In this document: piece after piece, positions 22,871 to 34,400 of the stretch
Numbering within the stretch: position 1 is the first letter of the stretch
How the letters are laid out: each line of letters starts with the position of its first letter
DNA from: Harmothoe impar
Taxonomy: Eukaryota > Annelida > Polychaeta > Phyllodocida > Polynoidae
Reading direction: 5' to 3'
Assembly: GCA_947462335.1 (NCBI GenBank)
Contig: OX381721.1
Coordinates: 7,068,001 to 7,132,000, forward strand
DNA length: 64,000 bases
Position numbers and translations under genes: made by a program
The notes under the pieces: generated by a model
Told to the model about the DNA's origin: nothing
Database searches by the model: none
Seen by the model: the letters and a program-made list of their open reading frames with translations, nothing else

Positions 22871-25800
22871 CTGGAATTGATAAAAACTCTCATTAGAGGA
22901 GGCAATGTGAGGAAATATATGCTATTAATGTTTTATAATACATCATGTTCATATTTACGATGTAGGGTCTATCATATCATTCTTTTAACTACTTTCTATT
23001 AATAGTATTTGATCTACAGTGCTCTATTGATATGTATATATTTATTCCATTGTCTTGATTTTCCTCAAAAGAGTAAACAATGCATATTTGATGTAAGAAG
23101 CATACATCCCCTGAAAAGCACAGCCCTCCTTTTTTGGCCAAATTCTAAGAATAACCCAGAATATATCAGTTTTTGGTACAGTTGTTGTGCATCATGCAGC
23201 ATTATGACCCTATTGGGAGTCTATCAGGCCTGTATTGGGCTGGCACTATGCTTGAATGTAGCTCTTGCAAGTCATATTCCAGGGCTACATTCATGCATCA
23301 TGGAGAACAGGCTACATATTATACATCTGGATTTGCAGGGAAAATTGTTTACTATTTGTAGCTAGAACGGAGAGTCAACAATGCCAAAGTGCTATGAAAG
23401 ATTGAGCGTGTGAGTGGCCTCACAGATGACTCAGGGTAAGCTGAATCTGTAGCCTATCATGCACTTAGATATAGTACTCCGTTATAATCATGCATTGGTC
23501 CATTCTGGCATCAGAAATGAACTCCTTGTTAAAAAGTACCCTAATGTCATGTGTCATACATGTATGTTATTCCATTTCAGGCCAGCAGGTGGGTGTGGGT
23601 GAGCAGGTGGGTGTGGGAGAGCAGGTGGGTGTGGTTGTGCAGGTGGGTGTGGGCGACGGTTGCAGGCTGCGGGCATGTACCGCCTTCTGTCCCTATCAAA
23701 AAGCCAGTCGATCGGACAATAAACGGCGACGATATGGGTGGTACAGTTTTGAACTGCTCTGGACGCTCCTTTTATCCTCTCGTGTTGTATCGTGGACTTC
23801 TCGGAGTGTACGAGAAGTAGGGGTGGCGCCACCCTTTGGAGGACGGTCACTAGAGGAACTAAAAAAAATTTTGGTGGTGCTCTGTGTTGGGAACTTTTAA
23901 TTTAATTTGATTTAAACATTTTAGATGGTTTTTATTGTGTGTTTGAGGGTATTTCCACTGTAGAAGATGACATTTCTGTGTGTAAAGAGAGAAATATGGG
24001 GGACTTTGGCAAAATTAGTGATTTCTATCTTTGCTTTAACACTGAAGCCTATGTGGCTTTCATTTAGAGGGTAGCAATTTAAGAATACTTAAGAGTTTAT
24101 GGAAAAGAGAGAAATCAGTACCTGAAGATTGCAGGCCAATTATAGGGTGAAGGAAACACATTTCAGATTTCTTTTCGAAAGGAAACATTTGTCCCCCGAT
24201 CTTGCCCATCCATCCCTTTGGTCATCTGATGTCTATCTATAACACAGGCTGAATGATAGGCATTCTCCTATGTTACAAAAACATCTTAAAACATGGTTCA
24301 GTCGTTTAGTATTACTCAGTTTACCCTGAGTCAATAACCAACTTATAGTAATCCCAAACTAGATTTCATACAATATCACCTTATTTTCCGGTGGTTGTAA
24401 ACCTTTATACGTGACCACACTGTCTGTCCAGCCTCTGTTCACCAATTTGCCACTGTTTGGAATGCAGCCAATCACGGTGAAGCCCTCTTTTGCCAGGACT
24501 GGTAAAAAGGTACTTCCTCTAAATGCCTCAATTAGGAGCCCCTTTAGTTTTGATAAAATGAGGGCAGAAGCACAACATATTGTAAAACTTAGCTGTTTTT
24601 GGAAATACCAATAGTACATAGTAAATTACCATAATCAATTCACAAACATCACTCTTCATTGCTAAGATGGGGGGAAAGTAAAAGTTGAACATAATATTCA
24701 GAAATTGTACAGACCTAATATTTATCCAATATAATTGTAAAACTACCATAATTATATCAAAAACCACGAAGTTAAATCTGTGCGGAATTGTACTCTATAG
24801 CAAAATTTATATTATCAGCGAAAATATCTATGTTTAACGTATTGGATGGCTAATAATAATTCCTGATATCACTAATCGAACATGTGTAACATATTTAAGG
24901 ATGATGATATGTTACCTCATAACCAATATCAGTGGCCAGATTTTGTGTCACTTGCACCAATATCCTCCAGGTGTGATCCTTGACTCTAGTATCACAAATA
25001 ATGATACCATCAGCCATGACAGTATCAGCAGACCTACAGTACAGGGAGGGGCGTATGACTATGAAGGCATACAACTTCCCAGTAGCTGTCTCAGTGATGC
25101 TAAAACTAGGAACTGACTTCCAGAAACACCAGAGATGTTCCTCAGATTCAAACTGGTCTGTGCCAACATCTTGGCCGAGTTGAGCCTCAGCACACACCAA
25201 CTGGTATGCCTCAGCCACCTAGTACATTAATAAAAAGATTGATTGTGTGTGATTTCTATAATATTATATGTCCCTGGGCTCTAATAACGCAGGAGTAAAG
25301 AAGCACATGTATCATAAAAATATGTATTGGGGTGGGGGTCCAGAAAATGTCCAGTTCACAAATTGAGTTATTTTTTAAAAATAATCATTTTAAATGAAGA
25401 GAATGTATTGGGATAACTACATAATTGCAAAAAGCCCAATGAGAACTAATAGAAAAAATATGCATATTAATTATAATTTCATGATTCTTTCAGATTTTAG
25501 CTACTTTTCAGGGAAAAAATGACCAAAAATTCGATGTCCCCTGGAAAAAATCTGATTTTAACGGAAATTTTCTCCCAATGATATTACATTTACACTTTTT
25601 GCTTCATATGTGTTGCATACAAATGATACTTCTTCATAACACCATTTATTTCAATATTTAATTTTTTTTTCTTTTTAAATATTTGTTTAAATTACAAAAA
25701 TAGCAATAATTCTCCTAATCTCATATATCTTTTTAAACACTTGAATTTTTTGGAAAAATATTACACTAGATGGATGTTTTGTGCCATTAGGCATATCCCG

Positions 25801-28800
25801 GACACCTATACTCTTGGGGAGAATGATAAAAACTAAGACAATTGATCATTTTCTTGGTGAAATTAGAGCCCAAAGAAGGAATTCAAAATGACCTGTTTAA
25901 GCCAAATTTCTTGAAAAGGTAATTAATTATACAAATCCTGCATATACATTTTTTTCTATAACCCTCTTTAGGGTGGGACGAAAATTGAAAACATAAATGT
26001 TTCTTGTGAGTTTCAATCGGCTTCTGCTTATGAGCTCTCAGATTACCCACCAAGCCCTTACCCCCTGGAGGTGGTAGGGCCACGTCCCACTCCCTTCGAC
26101 AGAAGTGGTGCCGTGTTCCTATAATTATCTTTTTTTCCCCAGGTGAACACTAAGTACTGTGCCTCACCCACATAATTCGCTAAGTAGGCCTGATGAGAAC
26201 AGTAAGGTTCGAAACCACGATATCCCTCACATCTACTAACCATCCTGTAAGGATATTAGTTAGTGAGAGTTAAATTCCCCCTCTCCCTCAACCCACCCTA
26301 GGTAGACCTATACTGTAAAGTATAGGCCTGTCACCCACCTGCCCTGACTCAGTCACTCAACCTGGACACTGAGTGAGGCACAGGTGGGGACATCTAGTGT
26401 GGCTCTCACCAACCACTGCTAAGAATTCCCAAGTGGGAATTAGTGTGGTGAGTCCTGAACTCAGAACCAACCAATCAGAGACCAGCTCTCTGAGCCACCT
26501 ACCAATCCCATACAGGGGGAGGTGGATGGCTGTTGTAATGGATCTGAGACTCCACCAATGGGTGGAGTGCATTCAGTGGTTGTCGGGGGGACTCCCAGTG
26601 TTAAGCCAATCACGCTGGGGATCCCCAGGTCCCCTGGAAATGGACCAATAAGAGAAAGGGTACCTCCATGTTGATTTACTCCCCCTGGGCGGTATTTTCA
26701 AAATGGGTAGGTGGGCAATTTCTGAAAGCTCATATCGTGGTCGCAAAGCAGCGAAGCCTCACCGCCTTGTCTTTATCCACTGCATATAATTACATGTTAC
26801 CTGCATTGGATAAGCGTATGTGTGAGCTCTACACTCCCATATCGATAGATTTTTTCTATTTTACATTTAACAAGCAAAAACAACTGTTTTCACTGGTTGT
26901 TACGTTCACCAGATTGATGTTACGTTCACTAGATTTATTTAAACATTTTGAATAATATCAGCCTAAATGTCCTCTAAGGAGGAAGAGAAATATCCTTGTG
27001 GTGCCTACATAGAACATGCCCCATATACAATAAGAATCGTAACTCGGTGCAATGTCTTTGTCTTTGTAAATTAAGATATCAATTTATGTTACGTTCACTA
27101 GAATTATGTTACGTTCACTAGAATTATGTTACGTTCACTAGAATTATGTTACGTTCACTAGAATTATGTTTGGTTCCACGGAGACAGTAAATTGTCACGA
27201 AAATATGTCCTTTTTTGTTAATTTCTTTTGATAGGCCGCATGTATGTCTGTTTGACAAACCTATCAGCAAGGATGTATGTGGATGAGTGCATGATTTATG
27301 TAATAATTAGAACTATGTGACTTTTTTTGCATAGGTATTATACCACAACCAACTGAAAACAATGCTATTATTGACTAATATTTCATTATAATTCCTCTAT
27401 TTTTCTGCTATGTTACGTTCACTAGATCCCACTGAACACCTCTGAATAGTAAAATATACACAATAGAATGGCAGAAAATACAAAATATGTGACCCATCTA
27501 GGCAAAAGACCCCTTCAGGCGGGATTTTTAGGTCTAGTTTTGGCCACCAGGGGGCACCATAGATGCAAAAGAGTGTAAAATACATGATAAAATGTTCTAG
27601 GACCATTTTTTATGTGGAATGCAATAATCTCCAAGAAACTATTCCATCTTGATGCTAACTTTCTATATTTGGAATGCAAAAGGAACGTTTTTTATGAAGA
27701 ATTAGCACATATGACACTTTCTGGTTGCCATGGAAACTATCCCAGAAGGCCAGATTAGAGGTAATAATCCCAATTTATCAAAATGTCCCATCGGTTACCC
27801 AAAACTGAAAACAGAACGCAAAAATTCCATGTAGAAGCAAATTTAGACCAATGAATCCAATTTTATTCCATTATTTCTAAATAAAACTGATTTTTTCATG
27901 ATTATCATTATTTACTATGGGATAAAATGCATTTAGAGCTTATTAACCATTTTCAGTTAGTGGTATGTACCAATGTTTGAAAAGGGATTCCCACAAACCT
28001 ACCAGGAATTCATTAGCTCATAATGTCTCATTTTCAAGATTATGACACCAACTTTAATTAATAATTTCCCCCCTGGAGGAGTCTTTTCCCTCGTCTGGTC
28101 ACATATCTTCAGATATGTTAGAGCACTTTGAATACTTTCATCCGGGTTTCACAGCTAGTTTAATACTCTTCCATGTTAGTACTTTTCCCTATTTAAAAAG
28201 ATTATAGGTTCGATTTAGACAGAAACCAACTGGCCCTTAATTGACTCTAGCTATCAAACTATCACAATGGGGAATTAAAAATAGAGAAAAAGTGTACAGC
28301 ACCCTGTTACATGGTAGGAAATGACACATTTTTGCCCTAATTCAGTGAATCAAGTTCATAACTGAAACTGTCATCATATTATTTCACTATTCTCATGTTT
28401 ATGATAATATCTGGTGAACGTAACACAATTTTGTTTCATTAGTAATTGTATTTTTCAAACTTACATAGAAAAAAAAGTAAGAATCCTAGTATCACAAAAT
28501 TTGGGAATGTGATGGTTCATTGCCTCCTTTATATATAGACAAATCTGCTACAACATTTGGGCAATTCAGAAATATTATTGTTTTTCACTGGAAATGGATA
28601 TTTTCCCCACCCATAATTGGTATTCCACACCCTATCTAGCAAAAAAAGGGCCGACCCCAGATTGTTTATCCAACATTGAAAAGAATTATCATTCTAAGCC
28701 ATTTTGGGACTATTTTAGAGTCAATTTGATTGGAGGCTGTGGTATGGGAGTCAGCACCATTGTTCTTGAGTCATTTTCTGTGGGCTTTTATGGCATAAGT

Positions 28801-30109
28801 AGGCCTACAGAAAAAAAAGTAATCGGATCTACTCACCCTTTATAACTATGTAACATGAATAATGATTTTCATTTCATAGATCCTAATATTTTCTGATATT
28901 GGTCTAAACCTGGTGCAGGAGTAGGCCTATGTACTGCCATCCCAGCTAGCATGGTTACGTTGGGCCAACGTTGGCAATGGTTGGCACCGTCGCAGGCAAT
29001 AATTTAACGTTGTGCCAACGTTGAAATGTCAACATTGTACCAACGTTGGAAATTTATGCTATGCCAACGTTGCAATGTTGGGTGAATGTTTGCGCCTGAC
29101 GTTGGTACAACGTCAACATAATGACAGTTGGCCGAACATTGGCCCAACGTTGGCATGCTGACGTTGGCTCAAATGGAATGCCCCCGGCCAAAACTACGTT
29201 GTGCCAACGTTGAAATGCCAACGTTGGCACAACGTTGGCATATTAATGTTGGGCCAACGTTGCATGTCCAACCTCCACTAGAGGGCATGGAAGGTTGTCA
29301 GAAGAGATTTTGCCCAGCAGATCCTTTATCTCTCATCATAAGTGGCCATTAATTGGGCCCCATGTGTGTTATATAGGTTTTAAAAGCCAGGGATATTCCA
29401 TTCATATGCTATAACATACTGAATTACCAACTCTCCGAGTGACATAACAAAATGCAGTAACATTACCACGAGGACACCTTTTTTAAGGTAATGGTATAGG
29501 TATATAAGGTCTAAAGGATGGGATGGCTGTCTATCACTTCTGGCCCCTTTAAGCTGATATAAAGGTGAAATTCAAAGACAGAAATGGTTGTTTCTAAACC
29601 GATTCTTGTCTTTAGCAGAATAAATCACAGTTTAGTGATGATTGATACTCTATATAAGCATCATACAAAGTTAGAATGGAATACCTCTGACAAAAACTAT
29701 GTTGTGTCAATATCTGTATCTGACGTTGGTACACTATCAACATATGACAGTTGGCATAACATTGGGCCAACGTTGGGCCAACGTTGGCATGCTGACGTTG
29801 GCTCAAACGGAATGCCCCCGGCCAAAAATACGTTGTGCCAACGTTAGCATGCTGACGTCAGTGCAACCCTCACCTACGTTGAGCCAACGTTGGGCCAACG
29901 TCAGGATGCTAGCTGGGATTGGTTTTTACCAAACTCAAAAGATCCTCATTCTGCTCCCTGATAGGGAACCAAAGTCCATATTCATATCATTATGCATCAA
30001 ATGTATGATATTATCTTACCTGTTCCTTCTTTATAGGTTGTAGTATCACATCATGCCCAGCCACTTGCAGTTGTATAGGAAGGCAATCTAGAGACACATC
30101 TGTAGCCAT
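22217..30109 (-). CDS. Double-GNAT acetyltransferase-like protein, copy B (intact, 402 aa)
   Basis: Exons 30020-30109, 24916-25218, 24380-24541 and 22217-22870 (minus strand) are all phase 0 with GT-AG introns and give 402 aa. Residues about 15-185 form one GNAT-like domain and about 205-395 a second; they align with each other. DVILQPIKKEQVAEAYQLV matches EVILRYIQEADIPHIYGMY; the LATDIGYE and LTLDLGYK turns correspond; GWTDSVVTYKGL matches KLIDTVFMYKDV. Domain 2 keeps an acetyl-CoA loop of the RxxG type (GRQLGKEG). The equivalent in domain 1 (TRVKDHTWRIL) has lost the glycines, so domain 1 may not bind acetyl-CoA in the usual way. GNAT enzymes transfer an acyl group from acyl-CoA to an amine; the substrate here is unknown. 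No signal peptide or membrane segment, so probably cytosolic. I do not recognise a named family. Confidence 0.8.
23399..24332. mobile_element. GACTCAGGG-ended transposon in GNAT copy B intron 3, unit 2 only
   Basis: 934 bp between AA dinucleotides (23397-23398, 24333-24334); unit 1 has the uninterrupted gtgaataaccaac near 11705. It starts agattgagcgtgtgagtggc, and the inverted ends gactcagggtaagctga / tcagtttaccctgagtc are clear. It carries the same ggtgggtgtgg minisatellite (23580-23650) as the unit-1 relative. Confidence 0.72.
24380..24541 (-). CDS. GNAT copy B exon 3
   Basis: 162 nt, phase 0. It encodes GLLIEAFRGSTFLPVLAKEG then TVIGCIPNSGKLVNRGWTDS and ends QPPENK. The GCIP..GKL..GWTD..VTYK string is the best preserved GNAT signature of domain 1. 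Confidence 0.85.
24916..25218 (-). CDS. GNAT copy B exon 2
   Basis: 101 open codons between tactag and gag|gtaaca. It carries helix 1-2 (VAEAYQLVCAEAQ), strands 2-4 (FSITETATGKLYAFIVIRPS, ADTVMADGIIICDTRV) and helix 3 (ILVQVTQNLATDIGYE). Tyr stands where copy A has TAA. Confidence 0.86.
26897..28428. mobile_element. GTTACGTTCACC-ended element with internal 20-bp tandem repeats
   Basis: ttgttacgttcaccagat (26897-26914) recurs inverted as atctggtgaacgtaacacaa (28409-28428). The end motif also appears inside as direct repeats (26918-26935, and four head-to-tail 20-bp units ttatgttacgttcactagaa at 27084-27163, and near 27412). No coding sequence. A TGTGA element (27488-28103) is nested inside. 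Confidence 0.6.
27488..28103. mobile_element. TGTGA-ended DNA transposon, second copy
   Basis: 616 bp. Left end tgtgacccatctaggcaaaa, right end reversed tgtgaccagacgagggaaaa; TA on both sides (27486-27487, 28104-28105). Diverged relative of 14861-15442; both share a gccaccaggggg block and tttggaatg motifs. Confidence 0.72.
28941..29917. mobile_element. CCCAGCTAGC element with a CAACGTTGGC-repeat interior
   Basis: 977 bp, ends cccagctagcat and atgctagctggg, flanked by AT (28939-28940, 29918-29919). Unit 1 has the uninterrupted gtactgccattgg at 15718-15730. About 28957-29280 and 29720-29910 consist largely of variants of the self-complementary word ccaacgttggc; one long block (near 29097-29210 and 29723-29847) is a direct repeat. 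The unique middle (29300-29690) has no gene. Confidence 0.82.
30020..30109 (-). CDS. GNAT copy B exon 1 (start codon)
   Basis: 90 nt from ATG (complement 30107-30109) to gaacag|gtaaga. It encodes MATDVSLDCLPIQLQVAGHD and VILQPIKKEQ. The start is shared with copy A, and an upstream in-frame extension is not supported. Confidence 0.83.
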
Positions 30110-30217
30110 GCCTTACAAATATCCAGCCCCACTCCAATGTCAGTTTAAAGTTATGGCTGTAAAAAGATTGGAGCTGAAATGACTTTCTTAGTGACACCCC
30201 TTCACCACACATACATG

Positions 30218-30459
30218 TGGGGCCTTTGATGAGGGTGGGGGGGGGGGTCCCCATATCGCATGTTGATTTTAAGAAATGACTATTTTGCATGTTTATGTCA
30301 ATTTAATAATAATGCTCATGTCCCAAGTTGATTTTAAGAATTGTCCATGTCCCATGTCACTATCTTTTTAAGCCTCATATCCCATGTCACTAGGCCTCAT
30401 ATCGCATGTCGATTTTAAGGAATGGCCATGTCACCATATCAAATTTAGGGGTCTAGAGC
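30218..30459. mobile_element. 242-bp insertion just upstream of GNAT copy B, 8-bp target duplication
   Basis: Flanked by CATACATG on both sides (30210-30217, 30460-30467), a site that is single in unit 1 (about 16020-16027). The interior is a poly-G run and degenerate repeats of catgtcgattttaag. Eight-bp duplications are usual for hAT elements, but no clear inverted ends are visible. It lies about 110 bp 5' of the start codon. Confidence 0.65.
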
Positions 30460-31017
30460 CATACATGTACGTATGTATCTCCCAGTCCTTCCAGGTGGGT
30501 GAGGATTGGCCCCCACTGCTAGCCTGAGTGGGTTCATGGCACATACACAGACAGTGTAAGGTCAGATATAGGCCTAGTGCTTAACTGATTACTTGGAAGA
30601 ATACAACTATGCCATCTACACATTAATATTGAAATAGGCTATACACATAAAAGGTATATAAATATACTCACTTATACCAACGAAAAGCAGCAGGAAATAA
30701 GCTAAATGCTCGTTGGTCCTGGATGTGGTTATGTAGGGCATATATATTGAATCCTGAATATGGTGCAGGTAACAGCATGCAGGTAGACTAAACAGCAACA
30801 AGTCGGGCCTGCAGGGGGCGGGGCAGGTGAAGGATAGATAGATATTACTACAATAGCCTACTAAGAACTGGGTCGGGACTTAGTGTTGAGAAAGCAACTG
30901 GAGCAAGGAATGTGGTCATGCTGCATCATTTGGAGATAGGAATTGCAACAGGGGCAGATGCAGGCGTATCCCCCCTATTTAGACATTTATGTCTGGCGTG
31001 GAATTTTGACCCGTCCC

Positions 31018-31258
31018 TGTCGTATGACGCAGCCCTGCTGCAGCCTCAGGGCGGGAAACGTCTATCACAGACGCCGCCGCTATGGTAGCGCCATCTAGCG
31101 AGATACAGGCGTACTAAGCGTCTGGGAATTGTCTGTGCATCGTGCGTGTTATGCGATACACCGGAGGTCGGTCAATACATCCTGAGATCAAGATTCAGAG
31201 TTGTTGTCACTTATAATAATACAAAGTATCAAGACATCCAGCAAAGCAGGATGCCACA
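31018..31258 (+). repeat. 5' LTR of the Gypsy element
   Basis: 241 bp, TGTCGTATGACGCAG...GATGCCACA. A TATAATAA word near 31213 is a possible core promoter element. Confidence 0.93.
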
Positions 31259-31275
31259 TGGTGTCAGAATAGGTC
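31259..31275 (+). promoter_or_regulatory. Primer-binding site, tRNA-Leu type
   Basis: tggtgtcagaatagg begins at the first base after the LTR. TGGTGTCAGAA is complementary to the CCA end of leucine tRNAs; the match weakens after 11 bases. Confidence 0.75.
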
Positions 31276-31490
31276 ATCTTCCATGCCCACAACAAGAAAA
31301 GTGCCAAATTGAAGTGAGACACTCAAGTTGGTGTTGAAAAGTGATGAACTCAACTTCTCAAGAATCTGTGAGTAGAGAACTTTTCTAAAAGTTAAACCTC
31401 CAGGAGCATTTACCAGGAACCCAAGCTGTTAATTGTGTGTATAATATAGACTGTCAGTAGGCCTACATTAAAAGCAGTGACAATTTTGAA

Positions 31491-34400
31491 ATGGCTGCCA
31501 ACAGTGTAAAACCACCAGACACCCTCAGAATTGAGAGGGGTAACCCATCACATTCATGGTCTCTGTGGAAGAGAAGGTTTGAGATATATCTCAAGGCCAC
31601 AGGCTCCAGCACAGAGCCAAATGAAAAAAAGGTGGGACTCCTACTGAATCATATTGGGGATGATGGGATAGACATTTATGACAGTTTTGTATTCCTCCCA
31701 CAACATCCAAATCCAGTCCAGGGACAAGCTCCCATACCAGCTGAGGACCCAAATAACTATGATACTGTGCTACAAAAATACACAGAATATTTTGGAAAAA
31801 GGGACCCCCAACTGCTACTAAGGGAAAAGTTTTGGTTCACCCTCAAAAGGGGACCATCTCAAACTCTGGAGTCATGGGTGCTAACAGTCAAGAAGAGTGC
31901 AGGTGAATGCAAATTCCCACAGACCTACATGGACCAGGCTGTGCGCGATAAACTGACATTTTCATGTACCGACCAGTCGGCAAAGTCGAAGCTCTATGAT
32001 GCCGGTGCAGGGCTTACGCTGGAGAGAACAGTAGAGATACTCTACCAAAAGGAGACTACGCGCTATGAGCTCCAAGAGTCAAAGAGTGCCAATATCGACG
32101 TAGTCCACAGCAAGGCCAAGAAGAAGCCGGACCCGAGCAGAACCGAGAAAAAGAGAAATACTGGTGACAAAATCAAGTGCGGATTCTGTGGTACCGAACA
32201 CCTCAAAGGGAAGAAAAATTGTCCCGCAGTGAATCACTCCTGTGAGAAGTGTAAAATAAAAGGACATTTTTCCCAAGTTTGCCGTACTTCAAGAGCCCGG
32301 ATTTCTCAAGTCGCAGAGGAAGGGTCGGGAGACGATATACCCGATGACGGAGTGTCGCACGTATTTATCGGCAGCGTAACGAGCGAAGTAAATGCGGCTT
32401 CATCAAAATCCGTCCCAGACGACAAATCGAGTTCAAGCAAAGGCTGGTACATAAAACTCGGAACTGGCTCCGATACTCTATCGTGGTACATAGACTCTGG
32501 AGCTGAGATATCGGTGATGCCCGATACATACTACAAGAAGTCCTATGGAGAGATCCAACCAACAAGAAAGACGCTGTATGCTACAGGCGAGCATCCGTTA
32601 CAGACGTTAGGATGTGCTCGTATGCAGTTGAGTCGCGGAGACACTACCGTCCACGAAGACGTCTACGTAGTGGGAGGCGTGAAATCGCTTCTCCTCGGAC
32701 AACCTGCAATCGAGAAACTAGGACTGATACCTAACATCCCTGGCGCCTATAGGGTCAAAGCCGTGAACAGTGAAATCCCGAAGTTGGATACGAAGGACGA
32801 AGTGGTCAAAGCTTACCCGAAGCTCTTTACAGGACTCGGTAAGCTGAAAGGTGAATATGCTATAAGACTCAAAGACGATGCTAAACCATTCTGCCTCTAT
32901 ACTCCACGTAGTGTGCCAAAGCCTCTGATGAAAAAGGTAGAGCAGGAAATCGCAGCATTAGTAAAGTCAGGAGTTATCGAGTCCGTAGACGAACCAACAG
33001 ATTGGTGTGCACCCATGGTGGTTGTACATAAACCAAACGGGAACCTACGGCTGTGTGTGGACTTGACAAGACTCAACCAGGGCGTCCGACGTGAACTCTA
33101 CCAGATGAAAAAGGTAGAGGAGACCCTGGCGTGTATTTCAAGCGGAGCTGTATTCTCCAAGCTAGATGCAAATTCTGGCTTCCACCAGGTACTGTTGACT
33201 CAAGAGAGTTCAAAGCTGACGACATTCATCACACCGTTCGGAAGGTACATGTTCAGGAGACTTCCCTATGGTATATCATCTGCTCCTGAACACTTCCAAA
33301 AGAGAATGGACAAAGAACTGACTGGACTACAAGGAGTGTTGTGTCACATGGATGACATTCTTGTGATTGGAAAGGACAAACAAGAGCACGATGAACGCTT
33401 GGCGAAAGTGCTGAACCGCCTCCAAGAGAGCGGCATCACTCTAAACCAAGACAAGTGTGAGTTCTCCACAACCAAGCTTCGCTACCTTGGTCAGGTGATA
33501 GATGCCGATGGCATCAGGAAGGATCCAGCAAAGGTCAAAGCCATCATAGAGATGCCAGACCCCAAAGATGTCCCAGACGTCCGACGATTCCTCGGCATGG
33601 TGAATCAACAGATGAAATTCCTGCCAAACCTTGCCGAAATCACCAAACCAGTCAGAGATCTCCTCAAGAAAGATTCTGCATGGACTTGGGATCTTCCACA
33701 AAAGAAAGCGTTTGAGAAACTGAAACAGGAACTAGCTTCGGACGAAGCTCTCGCTTTGTATGACCCCGAAAGTGAAACGATCGTGTCAGCAGACGCAAGT
33801 AGCTACGGTCTTGGGGCAGTTCTGAGACAACGTCAAAAAGATGGAAGACTGAAAGCCGTTGCATACGCCAGTAGGTCAATGACAAAGACTGAATGCCGAT
33901 ACGCGCAAATTGAGAAGGAAGCATTAGCGACCACATGGGCACTCGAGCACTGGAGTAACTTAGTTATCGGTATGCGAGTCCACGTGGAGACTGACCATAA
34001 ACCGCTCGTGCCACTATTCTCAACCAAACTGATCGACGAACTGCCAGTGAGGATCCAAAGATTCCGACTGAGATTAATGCGGTTCGACTTCACAGTCAGT
34101 CACGTGCCAGGTAAAAGTCTAATGACCGCAGATACCTTGTCAAGAGCGCCTCTTGGTGAGCATATGCTGGAGAGCGAAGAACTTCATAAGCAAGAAGAAC
34201 TGCGTAAGGAATCTGACGCATACGTACAAGCAGTACTCGTCTGTCTACCATCATCTGACCAGAGACTCGACGAGATACGGTCAGAGCTAAAGAAAGACGA
34301 TGTCCTGAAGGTAGTGATACACCATATTGAACATGGGTGGCCGGAGAACAGACGTGACGTCTATGGACCTTTGGTTAAGTTCTGGAACGAACAGGGCAAC

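Larger units (their letters stand above)
25219..30019 (-). other. GNAT copy B intron 1 (4.8 kb), transposon-rich
   Basis: Contains the GTTACGTTCACC element (26897-28428) with a TGTGA element nested in it, and the CCCAGC element 28941-29917. Stretches 28.62-28.72, 28.7-28.94 and 29.92-30.02 kb are ancestral intron shared with copy A. 25.3-26.9 kb is AT-rich, then SINE-like or repetitive; no gene seen. Confidence 0.6.

Noticed and set aside
23554..23900. Frames with GVGEQVGV repeats
   Set aside because: They come from the ggtgggtgtgg minisatellite in a transposon; open because of the repeat, with no recognisable protein.
26380..26570. Possible second tRNA-derived SINE (minus strand, tggctcagagag and ggttctgagttc)
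   Set aside because: Box spacing is about 29 nt, too short for a tRNA head, and box B is poor; repeat origin left open.
29128..30043. Frames of 74-114 codons rich in NVGPTLAQRW-like text
   Set aside because: Translations of the caacgttggc repeats of the CCCAGC element; not genes.
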